In this document: in pieces, positions 28,626-38,800 of the stretch
How positions within the stretch are numbered: the stretch's first letter is position 1
Layout of the letters: the number at the start of each line of letters is the position of its first letter
Assembly: GCF_011303555.1 (NCBI RefSeq)
Contig: NZ_CP049868.1
Location: 5,208,001-5,272,000 of the forward strand
Length of the DNA: 64,000 nt
Reading direction: 5' to 3'
DNA from: Pedobacter sp. HDW13
GTDB lineage: Bacteria; Bacteroidota; Bacteroidia; Sphingobacteriales; Sphingobacteriaceae
Notes under the pieces: generated by a model
The model's input: only the letters and a program-made list of their open reading frames with translations
Told to the model about the DNA's origin: nothing
The model's database searches: none
Translations under genes and position numbers: made by a program

Positions 28626-29459
28626 ATGAAAACATTTAGATTAACAGTAGGTATCCTGGTGGTGATGCTTTCGGGATGTATGAAAGATCACGGATCAGTG
28701 GAGACGATTAAAAATAGTATAGTTACCTTTAAAATCGGCGGATTAAGTCATGAGGTAGGGCAGACTAATACCGGCTTTCAAACCGAGCCCATGGCTGCTT
28801 TTATCAGGCAGCTAACAGTAATTGCCTATAACACACAAACCGGCGCCGAAGTTACCCGCAAAACACAACTGGCTACCAGTGCGGCCTTTGGTCAGGTAAG
28901 CTTCGAATTGCCTAACGGAACTTATAATTTTGTTGCGGTCGGGTCGCAAGGCGAATTTGGGATCAATCAATTTTATGAAGGCGACAAAGACAAACCTGTT
29001 TTTCTTCCCTATGCTGAGGCTAATTTTCAATATTGGCAGCCATCATGGTCATTTCAGGATAAGTACTATAAGACTTCAGATACTTTCTTTGCCAAGATGG
29101 TTGGAACAGCCATTAATAAGAACCAAATGGTTGAAATAATTATGGAAAGAATTGTGGGGCTACTGAATGTAATTGTAACGGATCTGCCTGTGTACAGTAT
29201 CGATCTTACCAGTGAGTATTCGGGCTTTAAATTCGATACTGCAGTTCCCTACAGTACAATCGAGAACGATTTTGCCTCCGGATGGAAACAAAGTAAAAAT
29301 GGCCCCATCAGCTATTATATTCTTAAAAACCAAACGCCTGTTCGTGTACATATTGGCGCAGGTGGCGAGAGAAGTATCGCGGTTACGGTTCCAAAAAACA
29401 AACGCACAACGGTAAGTATTCAATCGGCTACAATGGCCTTTACTACAGTTACCGAATAG
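28626..29459 (+). CDS. Putative lipoprotein, possibly fimbrillin/FimB-Mfa2-like
   Basis: This is a 277-residue lipoprotein. ATG 28626 is chosen because a clean signal peptide and lipobox (VVMLSGC) begin there; the frame extends upstream without meaning. Two beta-rich halves are likely. The pattern FIRQLTVIAYNTQTGAEV, then FELPNGTYNFVAVGSQ, then ERIVGLLNVIVTDLP recalls fimbrillin-like anchors of Bacteroidota (FimB/Mfa2 type). The match is weak and no other fimbrial gene is nearby. It converges with the LytTR gene. Confidence 0.6.
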   Translation: MKTFRLTVGILVVMLSGCMKDHGSVETIKNSIVTFKIGGLSHEVGQTNTGFQTEPMAAFIRQLTVIAYNTQTGAEVTRKTQLATSAAFGQVSFELPNGTYNFVAVGSQGEFGINQFYEGDKDKPVFLPYAEANFQYWQPSWSFQDKYYKTSDTFFAKMVGTAINKNQMVEIIMERIVGLLNVIVTDLPVYSIDLTSEYSGFKFDTAVPYSTIENDFASGWKQSKNGPISYYILKNQTPVRVHIGAGGERSIAVTVPKNKRTTVSIQSATMAFTTVTE

Positions 29460-29485
29460 TATATATGTCATCATAAGTCACAAAC

Positions 29486-29505
29486 GGGCGGTGGAGACAC
29501 CGCCC
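29486..29505. terminator. GC-rich hairpin with GAGA tetraloop between convergent genes
   Basis: GGGCGGTG-GAGA-CACCGCCC is a perfect 8-bp stem closed by a GNRA-type tetraloop. A weaker hairpin (GATGG / CCATC) follows at about 29521-29537, and the first T run comes only at 29555. It probably ends transcription between the lipoprotein and the LytTR gene, although it lacks an immediate U tract. Confidence 0.5.
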
Positions 29506-29569
29506 AATGAACATGCTGGAGATGGGTGTCGCCATCCACCTGATAGGATTGTGAATTTTTTATTGACTT

Positions 29570-30289
29570 CTAAAAGGTTCGAAGTTGTTTTTCCAGGTCC
29601 TCGCGAAAGTTACGGCCAATTGGGATTTGCTGACCGTTTAAGAAAATACTGTTGCGATCGAGTTGCTGCACTTTTTGCAGGTTAACGATAAAAGATTTGT
29701 GCACGCGTAAGAAGCGGTCGGATGGAAAAAGATCTTGCATCGCTTTGATAGAGCCTTTTAACAATATTTTTTTTGCCGGCGTATGGATAATGGCATAATC
29801 TTTCAAACCCTGGATATGCGTTACTTCGCTGAATTGGAGTTTTATACGTTGCACACCGCTTTTAACAAAGATAAAATCATTGGTGTTTTCAGCATTTTCA
29901 TCCAAATGGCTATGTTCTTTGAGTGCCAGCAGTTCGCGCGCTTTGGCTATAGCTTGCTCAAAGCGGTTAAATGCAATGGGTTTCAATAAAAAATCAATAA
30001 CGCCCAGCTCGTAACCTTCAAAAGCATAGTTGCGGTAAGCAGTGGTAAAAATGGTTAATGGCCGGTTAGGCAGTCGTTTCAGAAACTCGATTCCACTCAT
30101 TTCAGGCATTTCAATATCCAGTAACAAAAGTTGGGTTCCTGCGCCTTTTAAGTCGGTTAAAGCAGCCATCGCGTTAGGGAAAAGCAATACTTGTCCAATG
30201 CCAGGCAGTCTTTTTAAATAGCCTTCCAGTACTTCACGGGCCAGCGGCTCATCGTCTACTACAGCAATTTTCAATAGTGTTTCCATCAC
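29570..30289 (-). CDS. LytTR-family response regulator
   Basis: This is a 239-residue regulator. The receiver domain has the acidic pair VVDDEP, phospho-acceptor Asp58 in LLLLDIEMPEMSG, and the conserved Lys in DFLLKPI. The C-terminal LytTR domain spans about 140-235 (FIFVKSGVQRIKLQFSEV, FLRVHKSFIVNLQKV). It binds DNA through LytTR beta elements rather than a helix-turn-helix. Its start overlaps the kinase stop by 4 bp, so the pair is translationally coupled. Confidence 0.95.
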   Translation of the reverse strand: MMETLLKIAVVDDEPLAREVLEGYLKRLPGIGQVLLFPNAMAALTDLKGAGTQLLLLDIEMPEMSGIEFLKRLPNRPLTIFTTAYRNYAFEGYELGVIDFLLKPIAFNRFEQAIAKARELLALKEHSHLDENAENTNDFIFVKSGVQRIKLQFSEVTHIQGLKDYAIIHTPAKKILLKGSIKAMQDLFPSDRFLRVHKSFIVNLQKVQQLDRNSIFLNGQQIPIGRNFREDLEKQLRTF

Positions 30290-31314
30290 AGTTCAATTAT
30301 CAATAAAGCACTAAAACGGCTTGGCTCATCCACTAGTTGTAAATCGTGCTTGCCCGGGTATAACAGTTCGAGGCGTTTGCGCAGGTTGCTGAGCCCAATA
30401 CCTCCTTTGGAGGGCAATGCAGGTGTAAGTGGTTTGGTGTTTTCTACCTGTACGGTTAAAGTTGATTCATTAAATGCAATAAGAATATGCAGCTCGCTGT
30501 CGGTTGTTTGCCTGCTCATTCCATGTTTAAAGGCATTTTCTACCAGGGGCAATAAAAGCAGCGGCGCAATGGTTAGTCCTGGTGGTATTTTAGCCGTGTT
30601 GAATGTAATTATGGCCTCTGTACCGAAACGCAGCCGTTCAAGTGCTACATAATTTTGCAAATACTCCAGTTCCTTATCAAGCAATACGCTGTCATCATTA
30701 CTATCGTACAGCATATATTCCATCATGGATGATAGCTTCAGTACCACATCTGGTGCTAGCTCCGATTTTTTAAGGGTAAGTGCATAAAGGTTATTAAGGA
30801 TATTGAACAGGAAATGCGGATTTACCTGTGCGCGTAAGAAATCTACTTCGGCGTTTAATTTTTCGACCGTAATGCGTTGAATGAGTAATTGCTGACTATA
30901 CCAATCGATACTTAATTTGAGGGAAAGCATAAGCCCCAGGTACCATAAGGTGCTGAAAAAGTTATAGGTAAGCGATTCGTACATGTTGCTGCGATACAGC
31001 GGGCCAACAATATAACCGTATAAATACCAATCGTACAGGCTTTGTATAATGAGGTAAGCCAGCACCGAAAGTAAAATGGAGGCTGCATAAGCACCATATC
31101 TCTTTTTGGTGAGGTATTTGGGTAAAAAAAGGCGCAAATTCAGGTAAGCAATAACCATTAACAAGAAGACCCTTACACTTACGCAAGCCAAAAAATAAGG
31201 CAGGTTGGCTTTATAGAGCAAATATTTCTTCTCGTAAAGAAAAAAACCGGTAACCAGTATCCAGTAAGCGGTGTAAATCAGTGTTTTTTTATTGAAGAAT
31301 CTGCTCATGGTCAA
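30286..31314 (-). CDS. LytS/YehU-type sensor histidine kinase
   Basis: This is a 342-residue membrane kinase with four hydrophobic helices in the first 135 residues and no large periplasmic loop. The His_kinase domain has the acceptor His167 in RAQVNPHFLFNILNNL. The ATPase domain has LLLPLVENAFKHGM and GIGLSNLRKRLELLYPG. It partners the LytTR regulator encoded immediately downstream. The signal is unknown. It is divergent from a small secreted protein gene across 170 bp. Confidence 0.94.
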   Translation of the reverse strand: MTMSRFFNKKTLIYTAYWILVTGFFLYEKKYLLYKANLPYFLACVSVRVFLLMVIAYLNLRLFLPKYLTKKRYGAYAASILLSVLAYLIIQSLYDWYLYGYIVGPLYRSNMYESLTYNFFSTLWYLGLMLSLKLSIDWYSQQLLIQRITVEKLNAEVDFLRAQVNPHFLFNILNNLYALTLKKSELAPDVVLKLSSMMEYMLYDSNDDSVLLDKELEYLQNYVALERLRFGTEAIITFNTAKIPPGLTIAPLLLLPLVENAFKHGMSRQTTDSELHILIAFNESTLTVQVENTKPLTPALPSKGGIGLSNLRKRLELLYPGKHDLQLVDEPSRFSALLIIEL

Positions 31315-31348
31315 AGGAACTTAAAAAGGCCGGATGGACAAAGAAATG

Positions 31349-31415
31349 TCGACAAACGACTTAAATAATAGAGGAAGATACACATAAAAATACGCTTGTC
31401 GATTAGATTGGTCGT
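31349..31415. promoter_or_regulatory. Possible operator with dispersed inverted repeats (TCGACAA/ACGAC)
   Basis: In the divergent gap between the LytS gene and the secreted protein, TCGACAA (31349-31355) plus ACGAC (31356-31360) is mirrored by TTGTCGA (31396-31402) plus GTCGT (31411-31415). It could be the binding site of the LytTR regulator, but the boxes do not follow the classical LytTR consensus. Confidence is low. Confidence 0.3.
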
Positions 31416-31482
31416 TACTCTACTATTTTTTAGCGGTGTTTGCTGAACGCCTAACTTGGTGTTAAATCAAAAAATAAACGAT

Positions 31483-31911
31483 ATGAAAAAGTTATTAGTT
31501 TGTGCTTTCCTGGTTGTTGCACTGGGAAGTTTAAGTTTTACCACCAGGTTTGGGTTAGATGGTTATGAGATATTCCTCAATAACAAATCGGTGCTCAAAC
31601 AGTACATTAACCAGCCATTAAATTTAAGGGTATTGAATTTAGATCAGGCTAAAGAAACAGACCAGTTACGCATTGTTTACAAGCACTGCCGCCTGGATAA
31701 TGGTACCGGTACCGGACGAGGTATTGCACTTAAAGATCAAGCTGGTACAATATTGCACCAATGGAGTTTTACCGATGCCGGCCAGATGACCATTTTGGTA
31801 AAAGATTTGCGCCAGGCAGAAAAGAAAAGTGGTAAAAACAAGCTCAGCCTGTATTACACTGCCCATGAACTGGAAAAAGGTGAAATGCTGGCTATGATTA
31901 GTTTAAAATAA
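31483..31911 (+). CDS. Small secreted protein of unknown function
   Basis: This is a 142-residue protein. ATG 31483 gives a good signal peptide (MKKLLVCAFLVVALGSLSF); the frame is open 27 bp further upstream. The mature part is beta-rich, with IFLNNKSVLKQYINQPLNL and a central DNGTGTGRGIALKD. No cysteine pair, membrane segment or recognised domain is seen apart from the signal. It is divergent from the LytS/LytTR pair and may be its target. Confidence 0.75.
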   Translation: MKKLLVCAFLVVALGSLSFTTRFGLDGYEIFLNNKSVLKQYINQPLNLRVLNLDQAKETDQLRIVYKHCRLDNGTGTGRGIALKDQAGTILHQWSFTDAGQMTILVKDLRQAEKKSGKNKLSLYYTAHELEKGEMLAMISLK

Positions 31912-32086
31912 ATGATAATGATACAGCTTACTGTATAACCATGCACATTAGCGGGCCAACGGCTGTATAATGTTGTGTTAGTTTATACAATATACGCTAC
32001 AATGTAGTTACAGGCTGTTGAAATGAGGAAGCAGCTACTATCTTTGAAACACAATCGCCTCACTCGATTGAAACAAATTTTGTCTG

Positions 32087-32119
32087 CTCCAGTGAAGTTT
32101 CACTGGAGTGGTTTTTTTT
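32087..32119 (+). terminator. Intrinsic terminator
   Basis: The stem CTCCAGTG / CACTGGAG (loop AAGTTT) is followed by GTGG and eight T bases. It lies about 175 bp after the secreted-protein gene and before the convergent pepsin-like gene. Confidence 0.8.
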
Positions 32120-32163
32120 ATGGCTACTGGTTTTTTAGCTAAGAGACAATAAGTTTGTGATGC

Positions 32164-33096
32164 TTAGCCTGCCGGATAAGGTAGCCTGAAAAGGCTGTTG
32201 GGTTTAAGGTAAACCACTTTGCGATCGGCACTGATTATAATATTGAACCGTTTAAGTAACTCCCCACCAATTATACTCATTTTTTGACGGCCAATAGCAC
32301 CTTTAAAAAATCCTGCAGGTATTGAATCCAATGTGTTTTGTCCCATCAATAAACCTGGCAATATTGCCTTTTTTACCGTAAGGATATTTCCAAAAGAATC
32401 TTTCAGGTCTTTTTCACTAATGATTTTAAGTTTTTGATCCAGCTGGTTGTTATTGGTAAAGCTATCATCAAAAAGTACTGCGCCTGCATATCCCGAATGC
32501 ACCAGAAAGGGGAGGCTAAGCAGTTCTGTGCCAATTTTACAAGTGGCGTTAATGAATAGCATATCGTCTTGGTATTTAGCATCGAGCTTTGAATAACCAT
32601 TTAACTTTGCAGGTAAATTGCTGCTGATGGAGATTATTTTGCGGTCGAAATCAATATCGATAACCTGACCTGCAAAAAGCTCCGGGCCGAATTTACCACC
32701 AGTTCCGGGACCAGAATTCAGGTTTTCCCACAATGGAGTATGTTCCCATTTTGTTTTGCCAATTTGCAGCAGGTTGTCTTTGCTGTAACGAGAACTGTTT
32801 TCGCCACCGCCCCAGCTTTTTACAGTATCAGCACCTTCAAAACGCAGGCTTTTCATCTTTGCAATGGCCTCGCTGGTAAGCGTAAGCGAATTTGCGGCCG
32901 TATGGAACATGAGTGAAACGGTATCCTTGCCGTTAATAAGGGCGCTAATAGTAATATTGTTTTGGCTGGTTAGTTTGAATGGAATGGTGTATGTTTTTTG
33001 GGTAGGAGCCTGCGCAATGGCAAAGCTGTTGTGAATAACCCAAAACGATAAAATTAGCAATAGCTGTGTGAGGTTTTTTGTTGTTCGCATTTTCAT
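32164..33096 (-). CDS. Pepsin/retropepsin-like protein with both catalytic Asp replaced by His
   Basis: This is a 310-residue exported protein with a signal peptide ending FAIAQ. Two lobes repeat the aspartyl-protease layout: a strand, a D-T-G-like loop and a later hydrophobic-hydrophobic-G motif. In lobe 1 the loop reads SLMFHTAANSLTL, with His65 where Asp is expected. In lobe 2 it reads PFLVHSGYAGAVL, with His200 in the same place. The second-lobe SIIGGELLKRFNIIISADRK is the usual family ending. With no Asp in either loop it is unlikely to be an ordinary aspartyl protease. A binding role or different chemistry is possible. It stands alone between two terminators. Confidence 0.7.
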   Translation of the reverse strand: MKMRTTKNLTQLLLILSFWVIHNSFAIAQAPTQKTYTIPFKLTSQNNITISALINGKDTVSLMFHTAANSLTLTSEAIAKMKSLRFEGADTVKSWGGGENSSRYSKDNLLQIGKTKWEHTPLWENLNSGPGTGGKFGPELFAGQVIDIDFDRKIISISSNLPAKLNGYSKLDAKYQDDMLFINATCKIGTELLSLPFLVHSGYAGAVLFDDSFTNNNQLDQKLKIISEKDLKDSFGNILTVKKAILPGLLMGQNTLDSIPAGFFKGAIGRQKMSIIGGELLKRFNIIISADRKVVYLKPNSLFRLPYPAG

Positions 33097-33171
33097 TATG
33101 CTAATGTAGTAATTTCAGGTAAATGGATGCAGCAGTTTATCTTAAAATTGCCATCAGTAAAGCCTGTAAAA

Positions 33172-33208
33172 AAAAGAACCTCACTGCAAAAATCAGTGAG
33201 GTTCTTTT
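33172..33208. terminator. Bidirectional intrinsic terminator
   Basis: The 15-bp perfect stem AAAAGAACCTCACTG / CAGTGAGGTTCTTTT has a 7-nt loop. On the minus strand it lies about 20 bp beyond the EEP gene and ends the SusC-SusD-EEP operon. Confidence 0.88.
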
Positions 33209-33226
33209 AAGGTCAATAAAGCATTA

Positions 33227-34066
33227 TTACTTCAGTTGTACTTCCGCTAAAACGGGAAAATGATCAGAAGGGAATTTTCCAAAGTAAGTGTCTGTTAAAA
33301 TACCCCATTTGCTGGCGGTAAATTGGTCGCTCATAAAAATATGGTCGATAACCGATTTGCCACGGGGAATTCTAAAACCATTGGATGATGAATTATTGGC
33401 ATAAGGAAATTTCACCTTGCTGTGTACATCAACCAATTGATTAGAGGTAGCTATGGTTTTGTACCATTCGCTGTCTCTGCCGCCGTTAAAGTCGCCCGTT
33501 AGCAAAACAGGTTTATTGCCGGCGATTTCAGTTATCTTTTTCAAAATCAGTTTACTGCTTTCGCGGCGGGCAATTACTCCCTGATGGTCGTAGTGCACAT
33601 TAAAGGCGTAGAATTGGTTTTTAGTTTTCAGATCTTCCAGATAAACCCAGCTGCAAATTCTGTTGCAGCAGGTTACGTCCCAGCCTTTGCCAGGCACATC
33701 TGGTGTTTCTGATAACCAGAAATCGCCACTTTTTAGCATTTTAAACCTGTCTTTTTTGTAATAAATTGCCGAGTGCTCTCCGGCTTCTTTTCCATCATCG
33801 CGGCCTTTTCCGTACCGTGCATATTCAGGTAAGGCGGCGCTAATATCATCAAGTTGGTTTTTTAAACCTTCTTGTACACCAAGGATATCAAACCCGTGAA
33901 AGCGGATTAAATTCGAGACGATGGGCGCACGGTCAACCCAGAGATTACCCGAATCGCGCGGGTTATCGTAGCGAATATTGAAAGTGCCGATGGTGATTTG
34001 CTGAGCTTTAAGCCCAACCGATACTAAAGAAAAAAGCGCTGCAGCGAGCCATATTTTTATTTTCAT
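33227..34066 (-). CDS. Secreted endonuclease/exonuclease/phosphatase-family hydrolase
   Basis: This is a 279-residue exported metal-dependent phosphoesterase with a signal peptide ending GLKAQ. EEP motifs are in order: GTFNIRYDNP, GVQEG with the metal-binding Glu, NVHYDHQG, LTGDFNGG, and the catalytic SDHFPV. Family members cleave phosphodiesters or phosphomonoesters in nucleic acids, inositol phosphates or phospholipids. It is the last gene after a SusC/SusD pair, so its substrate is probably imported or bound by that pair. The gene arrangement is common in Bacteroidota, but the ligand has not been identified here. Confidence 0.9.
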   Translation of the reverse strand: MKIKIWLAAALFSLVSVGLKAQQITIGTFNIRYDNPRDSGNLWVDRAPIVSNLIRFHGFDILGVQEGLKNQLDDISAALPEYARYGKGRDDGKEAGEHSAIYYKKDRFKMLKSGDFWLSETPDVPGKGWDVTCCNRICSWVYLEDLKTKNQFYAFNVHYDHQGVIARRESSKLILKKITEIAGNKPVLLTGDFNGGRDSEWYKTIATSNQLVDVHSKVKFPYANNSSSNGFRIPRGKSVIDHIFMSDQFTASKWGILTDTYFGKFPSDHFPVLAEVQLK

Positions 34067-34095
34067 CTGTTTGTGATTTAAATAGCGTGTAGGGC

Positions 34096-35880
34096 TTATT
34101 CCCAGCCTTTGTTTTGTTTAAGATTTGGGTTTTTCTGTAGATCGGCCAATGGGATCGGGTAGTAGTAGTTACGCTCATTCCATTTACGTGGAATTTCTTT
34201 CATCCACGTTAATTCGCCAGAACTACCATTTTTAAGTAACTGAGAGTTTACTGCTGCACCAATATTGGCCGAAACATCTACATAAGTTACACCCGATACA
34301 GCCGGCGACGGACGTGTTCCCTGATAAAAGGCAACATCAAGAATTCCGTCTTCATTCAAATCCATAGGGGTATTCAATGTGGGTACGTAAAAACCATTCC
34401 ATTCCTGCTCCATTAAAGGTCCGCGTTTCCAGCGCAGCAGATCGGCAAAGCGCAAACCTTCCAGGCTAAGCTCTATACCGCGCTCTCTTCTGATTTCGAG
34501 TAAAGTGGCATCAGATATCCCCGGGAAATAGTTAGTCACCAGATAGGGATCTGCTACAGTCGGTTTAGTGGTTAATCCGCCTGTAATGCCTGCTCTTGCC
34601 CTGAGTGCACCTACGGTAAGCGCCCAGTCTGCATCACTTAAAGTCCCCAGTTCGGCCTTCGCTTCTGCATAGTTTAACAATACTTCGGCATAGCGGAATA
34701 AAGAGATAGCATTTGTGTTTAAAGCACCTGCATCAAAATAAATATCATCCAATGTCCATTTAATAGGCTGGTATCCGGTAAAGGTGTAAGAGAAAACAGG
34801 AGGTGCCGGTACCTGCTGACCACTGCTAATGCGCTTATAATCGCCTAAACGTATGGTTTGCTTCAGTCTCAGATCTCTGTTTTTAACCTCATCCTTAAAT
34901 AACATGGTTTTATAGGCCGCATCATTGGTATAAGGCGTTCCATCAAGCTTTAAATAAGTATTGATAAAAGTACGGGTAAAACTTGCTTTTGCGCCGTATG
35001 TTCCACTTGTCCACCACCAGTTGGCTTCATTGAGTACGCCTAGATTGATGTCGGCCACGGCAGCTTGTAAAACCTCGTTGGCCATTGGCGTATTGCTAGT
35101 AAACACCTGACGATATGAAACACCAGGGCCACCAGCTGTATTTAAGGAATAACCTCCTTTTTTTATAATTTCATCAGCAGCTGATGCAGCATCTTCCAGC
35201 CATTTGCCGGCTGTAGCCGAAAGGCTTAAATCAGTATGGTATTTACGGAAAGTTCCTTCAAAAAGGCATAGTCTCGATTTAAAGGCATAAGCTACCCATT
35301 TGGTAATGGTTGTACGGCTGGCATCGTTGGTATTGCTAATGTTTGCACAGGCAAAATTAATGTCGGCCAGTACCGAATCCATAACCAGTTCCCGTTTATC
35401 TCTGCCTGCGTTTAAGGCCGGATCATCGATATTCAGGGGTTTTCCGATCCAGGGCACATCTCCAAAACGTTTCACCTTTTCCATGTAGAAGTAGGCCCTG
35501 AAATAACGGGCAATACCAAGGTAGTTGTTGCGTACTGCTGCCGGAACAGCAGGGTTTTTACAGTTTTCGATAAAATAATTGATGTTTCTGAGGTCACGCC
35601 AGGTCCAGCCAGAGCTGTTATTGGCTGCAAAGCCGCCTTCACGGATAAAATCAGGAACAGATTTTACAGCCAGGTAATCAGACATGGCATCCTGACTGGT
35701 TGAGTTCTTAGGCAGGAAATCCATACCATAAAATGAATTGGTGTAGAGTTTAAGCCCGTTTTCTGTTCCGAAAACCGCATCCTTTGTTGCACTTGATTCG
35801 GGCTTTTGATCAAGTTTTTTACAGGCTGCCAAAGCCAGGCAGGCCAGTAAGATATAGATATAATATTTTTTCATCTTCAT
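34096..35880 (-). CDS. SusD/RagB-family lipoprotein
   Basis: This is a 594-residue surface lipoprotein with lipobox LALAAC (Cys20 from the first ATG at 35880; a start at 35874 is equally likely). It has SusD helices including YFRAYFYMEKVKRFGDVPW and the RRERGIELSLEGLRFADLLRW signature. It partners the SusC encoded 16 bp upstream. The C-terminal part has long insertions (LNTPMDLNEDGILDVAFYQG) typical of the larger SusD proteins. The ligand is unknown; the accompanying enzyme is an EEP phosphoesterase, not a glycosidase. Confidence 0.95.
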   Translation of the reverse strand: MKMKKYYIYILLACLALAACKKLDQKPESSATKDAVFGTENGLKLYTNSFYGMDFLPKNSTSQDAMSDYLAVKSVPDFIREGGFAANNSSGWTWRDLRNINYFIENCKNPAVPAAVRNNYLGIARYFRAYFYMEKVKRFGDVPWIGKPLNIDDPALNAGRDKRELVMDSVLADINFACANISNTNDASRTTITKWVAYAFKSRLCLFEGTFRKYHTDLSLSATAGKWLEDAASAADEIIKKGGYSLNTAGGPGVSYRQVFTSNTPMANEVLQAAVADINLGVLNEANWWWTSGTYGAKASFTRTFINTYLKLDGTPYTNDAAYKTMLFKDEVKNRDLRLKQTIRLGDYKRISSGQQVPAPPVFSYTFTGYQPIKWTLDDIYFDAGALNTNAISLFRYAEVLLNYAEAKAELGTLSDADWALTVGALRARAGITGGLTTKPTVADPYLVTNYFPGISDATLLEIRRERGIELSLEGLRFADLLRWKRGPLMEQEWNGFYVPTLNTPMDLNEDGILDVAFYQGTRPSPAVSGVTYVDVSANIGAAVNSQLLKNGSSGELTWMKEIPRKWNERNYYYPIPLADLQKNPNLKQNKGWE

Positions 35881-35896
35881 TTTTTTATCAAGCTAT

Positions 35897-38800
35897 TTAT
35901 AATCCAATGTTCAATCCTAAAGAGTAGCTCTTCATCAAAGGATAATTGTAACCATCTCCGTTTGTGCTGCCGGCGTTTAAATCCTGATCGGAAGGCACAG
36001 CATTTTCAACATCGATAGTATGTTTAACTATTTTATACATTGGCGAATAGGTAAACAGGTTCTCGCCTGAGAAAAATATTTTGGCACTGCGAACACCTAT
36101 ACGGTTTATCCATTTGCCCGGCAAAGCGTAACCAAACTGCAGGTTTTTCATGCGGAGATAGGCCACGTTTTGCAGGTAACGCGTTTGCGCCACACCCAAA
36201 GTACGGTTGGTATTGCTTGATGCTGCTCTCGACATCGTTCTGGGGAAATAAGCATCGGTATTGTCCGGTGTCCACATATTGCCCAGATGGAAGGTTGGTA
36301 TATTGTTGTACGGCCTGTTGTACTGGCCCCAGAACATTTCTGTTTCGGTGCTCGGGTACCACTGCTGTTTGCCAACTCCCTGAAAGAAAACAGAGAAAGA
36401 AAAATTATGCCAGTCGGCGCCAAGGCTTACACCATACAGATATCTCGGAGCAGAATTTCCGATAATTCTCCGGTCGCCTGATCTGCCTACCTTGTTTTCG
36501 CCCACATTGATAAAGCCATCGCCGTTAAGGTCTTTTAGTTTAATATCGCCAGGGAACCATTTACCGGTGGGCGAGGCTCTCATTTGCGGATCTTGTTTAG
36601 CATGCGAAGCAATGTCTGCATCATCAATAAAGAAGCCTTCGGTTTCGTAGCCCCATATTTCGCCCAGTGTTTGTCCTTCGTAATAATCGCTCAGTAATTT
36701 ATCGGGGTTATTGTACTTATCTATTTTTGTTTTGCTATCCGATAAGGTCAACCTTACATTGTAATTGAAAGGCTTCGATTTACCGATTTTATCGTTCCAG
36801 GTTAACGAAAGCTCCCAGCCACGGGTAGTTAAGTTGGCATAATTTCCTTTGGGTACATCAGCTCCGAAAACAGCAGGTGGAGTAAGTCCAAAAGTAAACA
36901 TATCAGTCGTTTTGCGGATGTACGCATCGCCGGTAAAGCTTAACCTGCCTGAAAGCATGGTTAAATCAAGACCAAAGTTGCTGGTGGTCGAAGTTTCCCA
37001 GGTTAATCCATCGGGAAGAACATTCGGGATACGGGTGGTTTGTGGTCTAACGCCGTTTAAAATAACGCCCGACTGGCTGATGTTAAAGATTTCCTGAAAG
37101 GCATAAGATGCGATGTTACCGTTTCCAAGTGAGCCATAAGAAGCCCTTAATTTTAAATCAGAGATCAACCTATCAGAAACATGCCAAAACGGCTCTTTAT
37201 TGATCCTCCATCCGGCCGAAACAGAAGGGAAGAAGCCATAACGCTGATCGGCAGGGAATTTAGATGAACCATCATAACGCGCATTAACTTCTAAAAGGTA
37301 ACGGTCTTTAAAAGCATAATTTAACCTCGAGAAACCACCCAGGATAGCCCATTGTTCGTAACCACCACCAGTAGTAATAGATTGGCCAAGTGCCAGGTTC
37401 AAATCTGTAGCATCTTCGAAAATAATTCCGTTTCGCTGTACTGCAATACGGTTATAGGTAGATTGTTCGTAGTTGTAACCCACCATAGCTTTCAGGTAAT
37501 GGTCGGTACCAAACCTGTTTTCGTATTCGGCGTAAATGTTGGTTGCCAGATACTGGGTTTCGCGCTGATCGAACAAAAGATCGTTGGTAGTTGTACCAAC
37601 ATAGGCTGTAACCCCGCGGGTATTGCTGTATGGAACCTGAACTCTTTTTTGCTCAATGTTGTTATTGGTATTGCGGAAGGTAAAATCGGCATTTACCCTA
37701 AACTTGTTGTTAAAGAAATTGGTTCTCAAACCTGTTATATTTCTAAAAACCTGACGACGGGTATCAATCCCGTTTTTTCCATAAATAAAATCGCCCACGG
37801 TATAAGCTGCAGCAAAAGTTAACGAACCATCCGGGTTGAAAATTGGCATGGTAGGCTTACCCTCGTCGGCAATATTTCTCCATATTCCACCTCCCTCACC
37901 AACGTTGATCGGGTTGTGGTAATTCATAACCGAGTAATCGGCGTTATTTTCAATGCTTAACCACGGAAAAACCTGTACAGATCCTCTTGCACGGATGTTT
38001 TTCATGTCGTAATCGTCGGTGTTGTACCTAAATAGCCCGTCCTGATTAAGGAAACGCCCCGATACCAGAAACGATGCCTTATCGCCACCGCCACTTACCG
38101 AAAGGTTATTTTCTGTGGCTGCCGTATTTTTCTTGTACAGCTCGGCATAGTAATCCGTACTTCCATAATAGGTGTACTCGCCTGTGGTCGGGTTTATCTC
38201 TATCTGGTTGTAAGGCTGACCCGATTCCGATCTTTTTTTGAATTCATCGAGATAGGCCTGCGAAAATTTCTGTGTTTTATTTGCATTCTGCGGGAAAGCA
38301 CCATCGCCGTTTACAAATGCCTCAGCAAACATCTTAGCCCATGTATAGCCGTCGGTTACGAAATCAGGAACCTGTAATGGGGTTTTAATGGCGTAATTGC
38401 TTGAAAATGCTACACTAGTACGACCTTTTTCGGCTTTTTTAGTGGTAATAAGCACCACACCAAATACCCCTCTTGCACCATAAATGGCTGCCGATGCGGC
38501 ATCTTTAAGAATAGATACACTTTCTACATCGTTGGGATTGAGTAAGCTTGGATCGCCTTCAAAGCCATCAATCAGAATTAAAGCACTACCACCTTGTCCG
38601 ATAGAAGTAGTACCACGGATATTGTAACTTGGCGATTGCGTAGGCTTCCCATCCATCATTTTTAAATTCAGGTTGGGAAGTAAGCCTTGTAAACCTTGTG
38701 TAAGGTTGGTAATGGGTCTGTTTTCGAGTTTTTTCGCAGTAATCTGATCTACAGCACCCGTGGCATTTTCTCTTTTCTGGGTTCCGTAACCCACAACAAG

